A program made the position numbers and the translations under genes. Positions 23,765-32,142 of a DNA stretch of 38,872 bases are shown piece after piece. The DNA comes from Clostridia bacterium. Lineage in GTDB: Bacteria > Bacillota > Clostridia > Christensenellales > Aristaeellaceae. The notes beneath the pieces were generated by a model. The model had not been told where the DNA came from. It saw only the letters and a program-made list of their open reading frames with translations, and did not search any database. The DNA lies in contig JAFULL010000002.1 in assembly GCA_017473345.1 (NCBI GenBank), positions 1 through 38,872 of the forward strand, given 5' to 3'. The stretch's first letter is position 1; the number at the start of each line of letters is the position of its first letter.

Positions 23765-24583
23765 TTACAGTTCCCGGCGGAACCGTTGGCGGTATTCGCC
23801 GGGCGTCAGGCCGTAGTGCTGCCTGAACAGCCTGCACAGGTAATGCGCGCCGCACAGGCCGATCTGCTCGCTGATCTCCTCCAGCGACGCATCGTTTTCA
23901 CGCAGCAGTTTCTGTGCATGCGCCAGTTTCACAGCGTGGATATACTGCGTGGCCGTCTGCCCCGTATAGGTTTTAAACAGCCGCATCACATACTGCCGCG
24001 ACAGGCCGGATATCTGCGCCAGTGCCGAAAGTGTGACCGGTTCGCCCACATGTTCCTGAATGTAGCTCTGCATGCGCCGGAAAGCCAGTGGGCTTTGAGG
24101 CGCCGTCTGCTCGGCATGACACATGGCCACAAAGACCAGAAAACGGCTCAGTTCCGCCGAAAGCATCATGCTGGCGTAAGGGTGGTTTTCGTGCAGAATC
24201 GACGCCATTCCTTCAATGGCGCGGATGATCTTTTCCTGCTGATCCGGCCGTTGGGCAAAGCTCATCTTTTGCGGCAGGATCAGCGTGCCGGGCCCCTGGT
24301 CCCCCACATCTGTCAGCGGCTCGTCCGGAAAAAAATGAAGGTGCAGGTAGTCGCAGTCTCCCCTGGCCGTCACACGGTACGGCGTGCCCGCCGGAAAAAT
24401 CAACAGTTCGCCATCGCGCAGCGTGACGGTTTGCTCCTTCAGGCGGAACGCAAATTCTCCCTTTTTCATAAACAGGATCATATGCGACCTCGGCTTTGTG
24501 CTTCGATGCCATCCGGCACGATAACTGCACCGCCCTGCCACGCGCACCGAAGGCAAACGGGTGAGATCAAAGCAGTACTGCAC
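23765..24583 (-). CDS. AraC-family transcriptional regulator
   Basis: A protein of about 272 residues. The N-terminal cupin-like sugar-sensing domain (MILFMKKGEFAFRLKEQTV, ELLIFPAGTPYRV) is followed by two helix-turn-helix motifs in the C-terminal 100 residues (VTLSALAQISGLSRQYVMRL; SLEEISEQIGLCGAHYLCRL) and the family end LTPGEYRQRFR. The frame is open from an ATG at 24601, but a TTGAAA/TATAAT promoter ends only about ten bases upstream of it; a GTG at 24583 with AGGGGG nine bases before fits better. It is divergent from the DUF6259-like gene and upstream of GH20, so it probably controls both. Confidence 0.87.
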   Translation of the reverse strand: MQYCFDLTRLPSVRVAGRCSYRAGWHRSTKPRSHMILFMKKGEFAFRLKEQTVTLRDGELLIFPAGTPYRVTARGDCDYLHLHFFPDEPLTDVGDQGPGTLILPQKMSFAQRPDQQEKIIRAIEGMASILHENHPYASMMLSAELSRFLVFVAMCHAEQTAPQSPLAFRRMQSYIQEHVGEPVTLSALAQISGLSRQYVMRLFKTYTGQTATQYIHAVKLAHAQKLLRENDASLEEISEQIGLCGAHYLCRLFRQHYGLTPGEYRQRFRREL

Positions 24584-24617
24584 ACTCTTCACCCCCCTCA
24601 TTGGACTTTTTATGTAA

Positions 24618-24644
24618 ATTATAATCCAAAAAACATCTTTTTCA
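24618..24644 (-). promoter_or_regulatory. Promoter of the AraC regulator gene
   Basis: On the minus strand TTGAAA and TATAAT (24618-24623) are separated by 16 bp. Confidence 0.5.
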
Positions 24645-24686
24645 ATCTTTTTGTTTCATATCATGCAAAGTTCATTCAAATATGCA

Positions 24687-24715
24687 TTGTTTCTTTCCGT
24701 ACTTTGCGATATATC
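24687..24715 (+). promoter_or_regulatory. Possible promoter of the DUF6259-like gene
   Basis: TTGTTT (24687-24692) and TATATC (24710-24715) are 17 bp apart. The upstream stretch has related ATGCAAAG and ATGCATTG words that may be AraC half-sites. Confidence 0.4.
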
Positions 24716-24747
24716 AGAAGCATCAACCCACACGGGAGGAATTACAC

Positions 24748-26727
24748 ATGAAAAATGAACTTTGCATTCTGTTTTCAGCTGACGGCAGTCGTGCCAGCTG
24801 GACGCTGCCCGGAACTGATCTTTGTGAAACGACCAACGGCGACTTCTGGCGCATCATCGCCGACGACGGTTACCATATGGAAATGACCATTCATTCCTGC
24901 GACCAGCACGGCAACGTGGTTTGCGATGGAAACGTAACCACCCTCACCTATGACCAGCTTGTCACGGATGACGGCACCATGCTGGATGCAAGCCTTGTCA
25001 TCACCGTTACCCAAAGCGAAAGCGGCTACGCCTTTGCCAGCACCCTTTGCAACCGCAGCGATGCGCGCCTCAACGAGCTGCAGTGCCCCTATGTCGACTT
25101 CAACCGTATGGCCGGTGAACGCAGCCAGGATGTGTTGTATCGTCCGCGCGGACTGGGCGAACGCATCGTCAATCCCTGGGCCGCTCTGGAAAGCGCACAT
25201 TCCGAATACAAAAGCGCCGACTACAACGAAATCAAGTCGAGCCTGATGTATCCCCGCCCTGCCACGATGACGTGGATGGGTATTCAAAGTCAGGACTACT
25301 TTTTCTACATCGGCAAGCACGACGAGCGCACGCACGCCTGCTGCCTGCTCAGCGCCATCGGCCCGCGCCACAAGCCCGAGCCCCGTCTGATTTCGGCCAT
25401 CTGCCAGTATCCTTTTGTCAACAAGGGCGAAACCCTTACCCTCTCCCCTGTGCATGTGTCCATGTACAAAGGCGACTGGCGCGAGGCGTCCGACCTGTAC
25501 GGCAGCTTTGCCCGCAGCACCTATTTCCAGCCCGTACAGCCCCGCCAGTGGGTTCAAAATATGACCGGTTGGCAGCGCATCATCATGCGTCACCAGTACG
25601 GCGAGATTTTCTTCAAATACGCCGACCTGCCCAGGCTGTACCTGGAAGGCAAGGAATACGGGCTGGACACCCTGCTGGTTTTCGGCTGGTGGAAGGGCCG
25701 CTTTGACAACGGCTATCCCAAATACGAGGTCGACGAAGAACTGGGCGGCGAGGAAGGTCTGCGCACAGCCATCGACGAGATCCAGCGTCTTGGCGGCCGG
25801 GTGATTTTGTACAACAACGGCATCCTCATCGATAAAAACACCGACTTCTACCGTCAGTATCACGATCAGGTGGCCAAGCACGACATTGCCGGCAACGAAT
25901 ACCTGATGAACTACCGTTTTGAAAAAGACAGCACCTACATGATCAATTACGGCTACATCTCCTTTGTGGAGGCCTGTCAGGCGACCGATCTGTGGGCGGA
26001 CAAGCTGGAAGAAAACGGCCATCTGAAACTTTCCTTCGGGCCTGACGGCATTTTCTATGATCAGGTTGGCGGCATCAGCCGTCTGTGCTTCAACGACCAG
26101 CACAAGCACGGCAAGCGTGTGGATGACGAGCTGCACTTCCGCCGTCAGAATCTGGCTCGTCTGCGTGCCATTCTGGGGCCCGAACAGGCGCTGGGCACCG
26201 AGTGCACCAACGACGCCGTCAGCGGCTGCGTCGACTATCTGCACGGCTGCGACTTTGCCAATCACTACCACCGCACCAAGGGCGACAACGTATCGACCCA
26301 TTTCCCGCAGATGTTCCGCCGCACCTTCCCCGAAATCATCATGACCAACCGCTACCTGCATGACGAGCGCACCGGCTGGAAGGACGACCTGAACTACACC
26401 TTCATTCAGGGCTTCCGTTTTGACGTGGCCATCTTCCGCAGCCGCAAAGTCGGCATCGCTGCCATGCCCGACTATGCGAAGCATGTCAAAAAGCTGCTTT
26501 CTCTCAAGCAGGAATACGCACGCTTCTTCTACAGCCGCGAGGCCCGCTATGTATGCCAGACCGATCTGACCCTTCCCGCGGGTGTGTTCTACACCGAATA
26601 CATCTGCGGTGACGAGCGCATGTTCGCCCTGCGTACCGAGCTGGAAGAGTCCATCACCCTCGACGTGCTTGGCAAGACTGTAACCCTTGAACCGCGCGGC
26701 GTAGCCTGTGTTGTAGTGAACAAATAA
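24748..26727 (+). CDS. Putative glycoside hydrolase, DUF6259-like
   Basis: A 659-residue protein without a signal peptide. An N-terminal beta-rich region (1-260) precedes a TIM-barrel-like region (about 260-570) with EYGLDTLLVFGWWKGRFDNG, RLGGRVILYNNGILID and GPDGIFYDQVGG, where the acidic residues at strand ends resemble glycosidase catalytic sites. A short beta domain closes the protein. I associate this pattern with DUF6259 proteins, which lack a defined substrate. Start ATG 24748 has GGGAGGA upstream. The AraC regulator is divergent, which supports a carbohydrate role. Confidence 0.7.
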   Translation: MKNELCILFSADGSRASWTLPGTDLCETTNGDFWRIIADDGYHMEMTIHSCDQHGNVVCDGNVTTLTYDQLVTDDGTMLDASLVITVTQSESGYAFASTLCNRSDARLNELQCPYVDFNRMAGERSQDVLYRPRGLGERIVNPWAALESAHSEYKSADYNEIKSSLMYPRPATMTWMGIQSQDYFFYIGKHDERTHACCLLSAIGPRHKPEPRLISAICQYPFVNKGETLTLSPVHVSMYKGDWREASDLYGSFARSTYFQPVQPRQWVQNMTGWQRIIMRHQYGEIFFKYADLPRLYLEGKEYGLDTLLVFGWWKGRFDNGYPKYEVDEELGGEEGLRTAIDEIQRLGGRVILYNNGILIDKNTDFYRQYHDQVAKHDIAGNEYLMNYRFEKDSTYMINYGYISFVEACQATDLWADKLEENGHLKLSFGPDGIFYDQVGGISRLCFNDQHKHGKRVDDELHFRRQNLARLRAILGPEQALGTECTNDAVSGCVDYLHGCDFANHYHRTKGDNVSTHFPQMFRRTFPEIIMTNRYLHDERTGWKDDLNYTFIQGFRFDVAIFRSRKVGIAAMPDYAKHVKKLLSLKQEYARFFYSREARYVCQTDLTLPAGVFYTEYICGDERMFALRTELEESITLDVLGKTVTLEPRGVACVVVNK

Positions 26728-26728
26728 C

Positions 26729-26769
26729 AAAAAAGTCCCGGCGGCATCAACGCCGTCGGGACTTTTTTG
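26729..26769. terminator. Bidirectional terminator between convergent genes
   Basis: AAAAAAGTCCCG and CGGC paired with GCCG and CGGGACTTTTTT, loop ATCAAC. Ends the DUF6259-like gene (plus) and the EamA gene (minus). Confidence 0.88.
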
Positions 26770-26788
26770 TTATGAAATCAGCAGTAGA

Positions 26789-27682
26789 TCACAGTGAAAG
26801 CATTGCAAGGCTGATTACCGATACCACAATGCCAAACACAGTCATCCGGCTGATTTTTTCTTTGAACAAAATCGCACTGAACACAATCGTCAGCACAAGG
26901 ACCATACCGTTTTCAATGGTATAAAACACCGGCAACGAATCCACCCGGCCAATCAGGATCATCAGCTGTACCACCGCCAGCGCTGCCGAAACGCCTGCGC
27001 CCATCGCGCTGCCCCATGCCTTGGGACTCATGCGGAAGGCACGCAGGGTATCGCCTCTGCGCCTCAGCAGCAGCGAGATCAGCGAAATGCAGGCAGAGCA
27101 CAAAAAGGTGATCACGATCATGGCGTTGCGCTCAGCGCTGCCTGCCAGGCGCTGCTGGGCAGCCATGATGACTGCATACGCGCCGTTGACGAAAAACAGC
27201 AGCGTTACCCAGCCCATGTAGCCTTTCTTCACGTCGCTGAGCACCATGCCGTCGGCATTGATGAGCACAAAGCTCAAAAGCATGACCGCAATGCCCAGCC
27301 AACGCAGCACCGACAGCGACTCGCCCCAGAAAACCAGCGCGAACACCATCGGGATCACCACGGAACCAAACAGGCGGAAGATGCTCTGAAAGCCGAACGG
27401 GCCGGTACGCGAGGAATTGATGATGCAAAGATTATACACAAACAGCACCACGCCGTTGATCAGTCCCAGCGTCCAGGTGATCGGGCTGGCATTCAGGCGA
27501 AAGCCCAGCGCTACCGCCAGCACTCCCAAACCCACGATCAGCCCGTACAGCGTAGAATACACCGGCGTTGCATCGCTCGACTGTCCATCAAAGTGTATGG
27601 CATACAGCTTGCCAAACAGGCCCTGGCACACATAGCATGCCACACAGGTCATCAGCAAACCCACCGTCATCAGGTTACCCAT
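26789..27682 (-). CDS. EamA/DMT-family transporter
   Basis: A 297-residue integral membrane protein with about ten hydrophobic segments in two similar halves, as in drug/metabolite transporters (for example GLINGVVLFVYNLCIINSS in the first half and FYTIENGMVLVLTIVFSAIL in the second, followed by FKEKISRMTVFGIVVSVISL). DMT proteins export amino acids, metabolites or sugars. Substrate unknown. It has its own promoter and is followed by a shared terminator. An alternative in-frame start lies four codons inside. Confidence 0.83.
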   Translation of the reverse strand: MGNLMTVGLLMTCVACYVCQGLFGKLYAIHFDGQSSDATPVYSTLYGLIVGLGVLAVALGFRLNASPITWTLGLINGVVLFVYNLCIINSSRTGPFGFQSIFRLFGSVVIPMVFALVFWGESLSVLRWLGIAVMLLSFVLINADGMVLSDVKKGYMGWVTLLFFVNGAYAVIMAAQQRLAGSAERNAMIVITFLCSACISLISLLLRRRGDTLRAFRMSPKAWGSAMGAGVSAALAVVQLMILIGRVDSLPVFYTIENGMVLVLTIVFSAILFKEKISRMTVFGIVVSVISLAMLSL

Positions 27683-27721
27683 CGTGTTTCACGGCTCCCT
27701 TGTACATTTTTTCCGGGGTAA

Positions 27722-27750
27722 ATCATACGTCTTTGGGCGTGGGTTGTCAA
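27722..27750 (-). promoter_or_regulatory. Promoter of the EamA transporter gene
   Basis: On the minus strand TTGACA (27745-27750) and TATGAT (27722-27727) are 17 bp apart. Confidence 0.72.
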
Positions 27751-27833
27751 GTATTGACGAGTTTGGGCACATGCAGGATTCATGAAGTGCATCAAACAAC
27801 ATGGCAGCTCTCTGCCACTCTGTTTGCTATTTG

Positions 27834-29351
27834 TTATCTGCGTTCCTGCAGCCTGCCAGCCACCGCGCGAATCCCCTGTGCAGCCATCGGGATCAGGCTG
27901 AACACATAGGGATAGATATACTGGCTTTTGGCCTCCCACAGCATATGGAACAAAAAACCGCCGATGAAATACACAACCCCCAGTTCCCATCCGCTGTCCT
28001 TCTTTGCATCAAAGAGCAAAAACAGCATACATCCGCCAAAAATCAGCAGTACAAGCAACTTGCAGAAGTGCTCCACTGTATCCTCAGCCGAGCCGCCTGC
28101 GTAAAGGTTCTGCAAAAGGGGCGTGTATGTGCCCTGTTCGCCAAGGGCAATCGGTCCACTCCAGACAGATTGATACATGGGCTCACACCACTGCGAAACG
28201 GTTTTTTCGCGGAAAAAGCGCAGCGCTCGCATGGGCTCAGCCTGCATTTTACCGATGTTGACCTTCAGCTTTTCCACACCCGCAGCCGATGCACCAGCCG
28301 CGTCGGCATTCAGCTGCAGGTAGGTATCGTATGATGTACTGTCATACCAGCCCGGGCCGCGCAGCTGATTATCGATGTCCGTACCCATGGCCAGCCACAG
28401 CACACTGGGGCAGCCATTATTCAGATTCTGGCGGGAAAGCCTTTCAAAAACCGTTTCAACGGCCTTGCCGGGTACATACAGGCAGGCCAGCGCACATATG
28501 ATCGCCAAAGCATTGCGCCATCCGCGCTGCCTGCAAAACTGCAAAACCAGATAGCACACAATGGTCAGCACGCCGATCAGGTTGTTTTTGCGCAGCAAAA
28601 TCGCCAGCGATGCAAACGTCAGCATGCCAAGCATTGTTTTCAGACTTTGCCTTTTGCCGAATCTGACCGCCTGCAGCATGGCCATCATCAAGCAGAAGAA
28701 ACCCGGGATCTGCCCATAGGCAAACATGATGAAAAACAGTTGCGGCAAAAAGGCAAAGCCTAGGCAAATGGTCAGCACATGAACAAACCCATCATCTGTA
28801 AGCTGCCGACTCAGCTGCCAGCAGGTGTGGTTGATGCCCAGAACCAGCAGGGCATTCACCGCAAAGTTGAGCGCGGGATTTTCCGTTATCAGCGACAGCA
28901 TCAGGTCATAAACCAGCATGCCCAGCTGATGCGGATAGGTGTGCATGTATTTCCACGGTTTGAAAACGGACCAGTTGCCTTTTTTGACCTCAATCGCAGC
29001 CTGCTGAATCCACAGGGCGTCGGTACGCATGACGGGCGTAGAGTTAAGGATCAGGTAAGCAGCCAGCACGGCATATGCGGCTGAAAGCACCCAGAACAGC
29101 CGACGCTGATTCACTCTTTCAATGCGTCTGCAAAAACAGCACAGCAAATACACCACAGCTGCCGCAAGCAGCAGCATGACGATACTGCCGGACAGGCTGG
29201 CCGTGATGATCACCTTTTCGGAATCGCCATAGCTTACCTGACAGCGATATATGACGTTCAAAACAAACACTGCTGCACTGCAGACAAGGGCAATCGCCCC
29301 GATCATCTTTTTCAGCCATGAATGAATGGTATCCCACATCATCAACCGCAC
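27834..29351 (-). CDS. Polytopic membrane glycosyltransferase-like protein (GT-C type)
   Basis: A 505-residue protein with about eleven hydrophobic segments. The loop after the third segment (NSTPVMRTDALWIQQAAIEV, then YPHQLGMLVYDLML) has the acidic residue and aromatic pattern of GT-C enzymes such as ArnT and PMT, which use polyprenyl-phosphate sugars outside the membrane. The large extracytoplasmic loop (about 310-400) is typical. Start is GTG at 29351 with AGGAAAG just upstream; an ATG three codons later is an alternative. Before the element inserted, this was the gene next to gap. Acceptor unknown. Confidence 0.75.
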   Translation of the reverse strand: MRLMMWDTIHSWLKKMIGAIALVCSAAVFVLNVIYRCQVSYGDSEKVIITASLSGSIVMLLLAAAVVYLLCCFCRRIERVNQRRLFWVLSAAYAVLAAYLILNSTPVMRTDALWIQQAAIEVKKGNWSVFKPWKYMHTYPHQLGMLVYDLMLSLITENPALNFAVNALLVLGINHTCWQLSRQLTDDGFVHVLTICLGFAFLPQLFFIMFAYGQIPGFFCLMMAMLQAVRFGKRQSLKTMLGMLTFASLAILLRKNNLIGVLTIVCYLVLQFCRQRGWRNALAIICALACLYVPGKAVETVFERLSRQNLNNGCPSVLWLAMGTDIDNQLRGPGWYDSTSYDTYLQLNADAAGASAAGVEKLKVNIGKMQAEPMRALRFFREKTVSQWCEPMYQSVWSGPIALGEQGTYTPLLQNLYAGGSAEDTVEHFCKLLVLLIFGGCMLFLLFDAKKDSGWELGVVYFIGGFLFHMLWEAKSQYIYPYVFSLIPMAAQGIRAVAGRLQERR

Positions 29352-29378
29352 AACGCTTTCCTGATAAAGTTTGATTTG

Positions 29379-29417
29379 AAAAACCCCTCTTTCCCACCCG
29401 AAAGCAGGAAAGAGGGG
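29379..29417 (-). terminator. Original gap terminator (left of the element)
   Basis: On the minus strand CCCCTCTTTCC pairs with GGAAAGAGGGG (12-nt loop), followed by TTTTT. It follows the orphan gap end and is most easily read as the terminator of gap before the insertion. The same two arms recur at 38433-38469. Confidence 0.8.
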
Positions 29418-29445
29418 GAAATGTGATTCACATTTGAACCAGCAT

Positions 29446-29553
29446 TCACCAAACCGATTCGTTCAGCTCAGCGAAGTACTTGATGGTGCGGACCATCTGA
29501 GAGGTGTAGCTGTTCTCGTTGTCGTACCAGGACACGACCTGCACCTGATAGGT
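29446..29553 (-). pseudogene. gap: Displaced 3' end of gap (attachment-site copy)
   Basis: The minus strand encodes [18 protein letters not shown] GAPDH sequence up to FAELN, here continued by four further residues (ESVW) and a TGA stop. Bases 29461-29553 match the end of the gap gene at 38594-38686 with one mismatch (29491 versus 38624). At 29553 the similarity ends abruptly and unrelated sequence begins. This is the former natural end of gap, cut off by insertion of the element, and marks its left junction. Not expected to be functional. Confidence 0.88.
29521..29538. repeat. Putative recombination core, left copy
   Basis: GTCGT and ACGAC form inverted half-sites around the 8-bp spacer ACCAGGAC, the layout of a tyrosine recombinase crossover core. 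It lies in the 62-bp stretch where both gap copies are identical, over the codons for SWYDN. The right copy is at 38654-38671. Confidence 0.55.
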
Positions 29554-29555
29554 GT

Positions 29556-29576
29556 GGAAGCCGCAAAGCGGCTTCC
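29556..29576. repeat. Hairpin at the left end of the element
   Basis: GGAAGCCGC/GCGGCTTCC with a 3-nt loop, beginning three bases inside the element from the end of the gap repeat. Confidence 0.6.
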
Positions 29577-29627
29577 CGTAAGGCTTTCCAGCACTTCGAA
29601 CGTAGGCAAAAATGTGAATGAATGGCA

Positions 29628-29669
29628 AAAACGTTTACCGTACCAAGCTCCCCATGGCTTGTCGTACCA
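29628..29669. repeat. Left-arm CGTACCA sites
   Basis: AAAACGTTTACCGTACCA (29628-29645) matches AAAACGTTTATCGTACCA at the right end (38470-38487) at 17 of 18 positions, in the same orientation. A second site, TTGTCGTACCA (29659-29669), equals the left part of the core. These are candidate arm-type integrase sites. Confidence 0.6.
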
Positions 29670-29716
29670 CTGCTACAGTTTATCACACCAACAATCGCAG
29701 CGCAACTTTTTGGGCA

Positions 29717-29807
29717 ATGTTGTAAACATACACTGCCTTTGTGTTTACAACATACTTCCTTTCGCCCATCACTAAACAGCAGAGGTACTTAACACTCTGC
29801 TGTTTAG
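29717..29807. repeat. Two strong inverted repeats after the oxidoreductase gene
   Basis: ATGTTGTAAACA/TGTTTACAACAT (29717-29753, 13-nt spacer) and CTAAACAGCAGAG/CTCTGCTGTTTAG (29772-29807, 10-nt spacer). They fill most of the gene-free interval 29629-29869. The second could end the sugar operon transcript, but neither has a T run. Confidence 0.65.
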
Positions 29808-29869
29808 CGTCTATGCTGTTATAATCTTTTGGTACAGTTCTATCATTTTATTTCAAAGGCAAAAAGGAA

Positions 29870-31237
29870 TTAATCAACAATCGCATTCTGCGAAGCCAGC
29901 GTCTCTCTCAGAAGCGAAACATCCACTTCCATAGACGTGCAGTTTTTTCGGGAAGCGATGGCTGCCGCAGTCCCTGCTGCTTGGCCCATCACGTAAGCTA
30001 CGGGCTGTACGCGTAAAGAACCGTGCATTTTCCTGTCACACGATGCGCATCGTCCTGCAACCCAGAGGTTCTCAGCGCCTTTGGGGACAATTACACCATA
30101 TGGAATGCCATAGGTATCGCCCACTTCATACTTGAGTGTTTCTGTATTTTCCTTTTTGAAGCGTTCATATTCTGCTTTGGAGGCAGAATACGGGTGAATA
30201 TCAACGCTTTTGGAATAGATACCGATTTGATCTGGAAATTTTCGTCTTGCTATGAAATCTTCAATCGTTAGAACATATTCACCAATAATGCGGCGCGATT
30301 CTCTTATGCCTAACAGTGTGCCTGTAGCGCTCACCTTCAGATTCTCACAGCCCGACAGGTATTTTCGGAAACAATTGGCATATTCCCATACAATTTTTCT
30401 GCCCAACCTCATACCTTCTGACATGCATTTTGCAGAAAGCGGATTCTGATCAAAAAGATGGCCCGCATTTACATTGGCGGTAACAAAGCCATTTCGGGCA
30501 AGTCCTGGCACCATTTTTTCATTGTATGTGAACATACCATCCTTCTGTCCGGCGCGAATTGCCTCTCCCTGCAGCACAAAGCGACCATCACGTGTTTCTT
30601 GTCCTTCCCAGTTAATGCCGCTAAATTCGGCACACAAAGTGGCACCCATAGCACTGGGGCATTCTTCCGTCATAGGCGCTTCAAAGTCCATTCCGCAAAG
30701 AGCAGACAGCGTTCCTTCGCCCGTTGTATCGATATAGGTGTCTGCCTTGAGCATCTTCAGGCCTTCTACTGTGTGAATCAAGATACCATCCACAACTGTT
30801 CTACCATTGGAATGGCTGACCGCTGCGTCCACCAGCGTGGTAAAGAAGCTGACTTCTACACCATACGCTTCACACAGATCATCGAGCAAACGTTTCATAC
30901 CCTCGCCGTCGAACGGCGTATATTGGCCAATCTGTGTAACGAAGCGTTCTCTTCGATAAATTGGCTCGAACAGACCGCGCTCAAACATGGCGTCTAAGAT
31001 TTCAAGCATCACGCCGCCGGTAATCGTCCGCTTTCCATCGCACGTGGTGTCCAAAATGCTCACAAGTCCATTCGTGGACAGTCCTCCAAGCGCACCAAGT
31101 GATTCGATGAGGATGGTTTTTGCACCGTTTCGCGCAGCACTGATAGCAGCCGCAACACCCGCAGGACCGCCGCCAATGACTGCTGTATTATATCCGGTTA
31201 CCTTCGGAACTTCACGCGTCCATACATAGTTTTGCAT
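29870..31237 (-). CDS. FAD-dependent oxidoreductase (FAD_oxidored family)
   Basis: A 455-residue soluble flavoprotein. The N-terminal Rossmann motif AVIGGGPAGVAAAISAARNG binds the FAD ADP moiety, followed by ESLGALGGLSTNGLV; a second FAD contact is YIDTTGEGTLSALCG; the C-terminal block ENLWVAGRCASCDRK and QAAGTAAAIA closes the site. The family includes dehydrogenases of uncertain substrate. The start at 31237 has AAAGGA eight bases upstream; an ATG at 31246 overlaps the permease stop and has no spacing. It is the last gene of the uptake operon, so it probably acts on the imported compound. Confidence 0.83.
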   Translation of the reverse strand: MQNYVWTREVPKVTGYNTAVIGGGPAGVAAAISAARNGAKTILIESLGALGGLSTNGLVSILDTTCDGKRTITGGVMLEILDAMFERGLFEPIYRRERFVTQIGQYTPFDGEGMKRLLDDLCEAYGVEVSFFTTLVDAAVSHSNGRTVVDGILIHTVEGLKMLKADTYIDTTGEGTLSALCGMDFEAPMTEECPSAMGATLCAEFSGINWEGQETRDGRFVLQGEAIRAGQKDGMFTYNEKMVPGLARNGFVTANVNAGHLFDQNPLSAKCMSEGMRLGRKIVWEYANCFRKYLSGCENLKVSATGTLLGIRESRRIIGEYVLTIEDFIARRKFPDQIGIYSKSVDIHPYSASKAEYERFKKENTETLKYEVGDTYGIPYGVIVPKGAENLWVAGRCASCDRKMHGSLRVQPVAYVMGQAAGTAAAIASRKNCTSMEVDVSLLRETLASQNAIVD

Positions 31238-31242
31238 TGTCG

Positions 31243-32142
31243 TCATCCTTTCACAGAGCCAATAAGTGCACCTTTCACAAAATATTTCTGCAAGAACGGA
31301 TAAACCACCAGAATGGGAGTGATGGAAGCAATGATGCTTGCAGCACGCACTGCTTCTGGAAGCGTATTGTTCATGAGGTCATCTGCATTGGTGGACATGG
31401 TCAAGTCCGTACCGCTCTGTGCCACCATATCATAGAGATACTGTGAAAGCGTGCGGAGTTGAGTACGCGTGTTATACATCATGGGTGAATAGAAATCGTT
31501 CCACAGGCCTACCGCCGTAAACAGGCACACAGTTGCCAGCACCGGCATCGAAAGCGGCAGTACGATTTGGAAAAAAATCTGGAATTTGTTCGCACCATCG
31601 ATGCGTGCTGCTTCTTCCAGCGCTTCCGGCAAGGACTCATAGTAGTTCTTCAGCAACAGCATGTTGTATACATTGATCGCAGCTGGGAGGATCAACACCT
31701 TCAGCGAGTTTAGCATTTTCAATTCCTTGTAGGCAAGATAAGTTGGAATCAGGCCACCGCTGAACCACATGGTGAACACAAACAGCATAATCAGGGGTTT
31801 ATAAAAAATGAGATTCCTTTTTGAAAATGGATAGGCGGCCATCGATGTAACTGCAACGGAAAGCAGTGTTCCCAGGACCGTAACCGTGACGGAATTCTTG
31901 AACGCCGTGGAGAAAAGGTTGGAAGAAAGCACATACTCCATCGTAGAGGTCTGGAAACCAATGGGATAAATGGTGACAGCATTACTGATAATCGCCGTCT
32001 GACTGCTGAATGCCTTGGAGAAAACATTCAGAATAGGATAAAGGGTCAGCAAAAGCATGAGTACAATCAGCACATGAACTACCGTATCCACCACAACGTC
32101 TTCCCTGCTTCGGCGGATTACATTCTTTTTGTTCTTTACCAT
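31243..32142 (-). CDS. Carbohydrate ABC transporter permease (CUT1, LplC/YtcP-like)
   Basis: A 299-residue membrane protein with six hydrophobic segments. The ATPase-contact EAA loop is visible (LPEALEEAARIDGANKFQIF, then FQIVLPLSMPVLATV). The N terminus (RRSREDVVVDTVVHVLIVLM) and the end FLQKYFVKGALIGSVKG are typical of the MalG/LplC branch. It pairs with the permease encoded upstream, whose gene it overlaps by seven bases. No ATPase is encoded in the element, so a shared MsmK/UgpC-type ATPase elsewhere is expected. Confidence 0.93.
   Translation of the reverse strand: MVKNKKNVIRRSREDVVVDTVVHVLIVLMLLLTLYPILNVFSKAFSSQTAIISNAVTIYPIGFQTSTMEYVLSSNLFSTAFKNSVTVTVLGTLLSVAVTSMAAYPFSKRNLIFYKPLIMLFVFTMWFSGGLIPTYLAYKELKMLNSLKVLILPAAINVYNMLLLKNYYESLPEALEEAARIDGANKFQIFFQIVLPLSMPVLATVCLFTAVGLWNDFYSPMMYNTRTQLRTLSQYLYDMVAQSGTDLTMSTNADDLMNNTLPEAVRAASIIASITPILVVYPFLQKYFVKGALIGSVKG

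Noticed and set aside
24775..26730. Long minus-strand frame opposite the DUF6259-like gene
   Set aside because: The plus-strand frame has a good start signal and TIM-barrel-like motifs; the antisense frame has neither.
29446..29628. A short independent gene with a GAPDH-like end
   Set aside because: Its first half is element sequence joined to the displaced gap end; no binding site and no domain, so it is a junction artefact.
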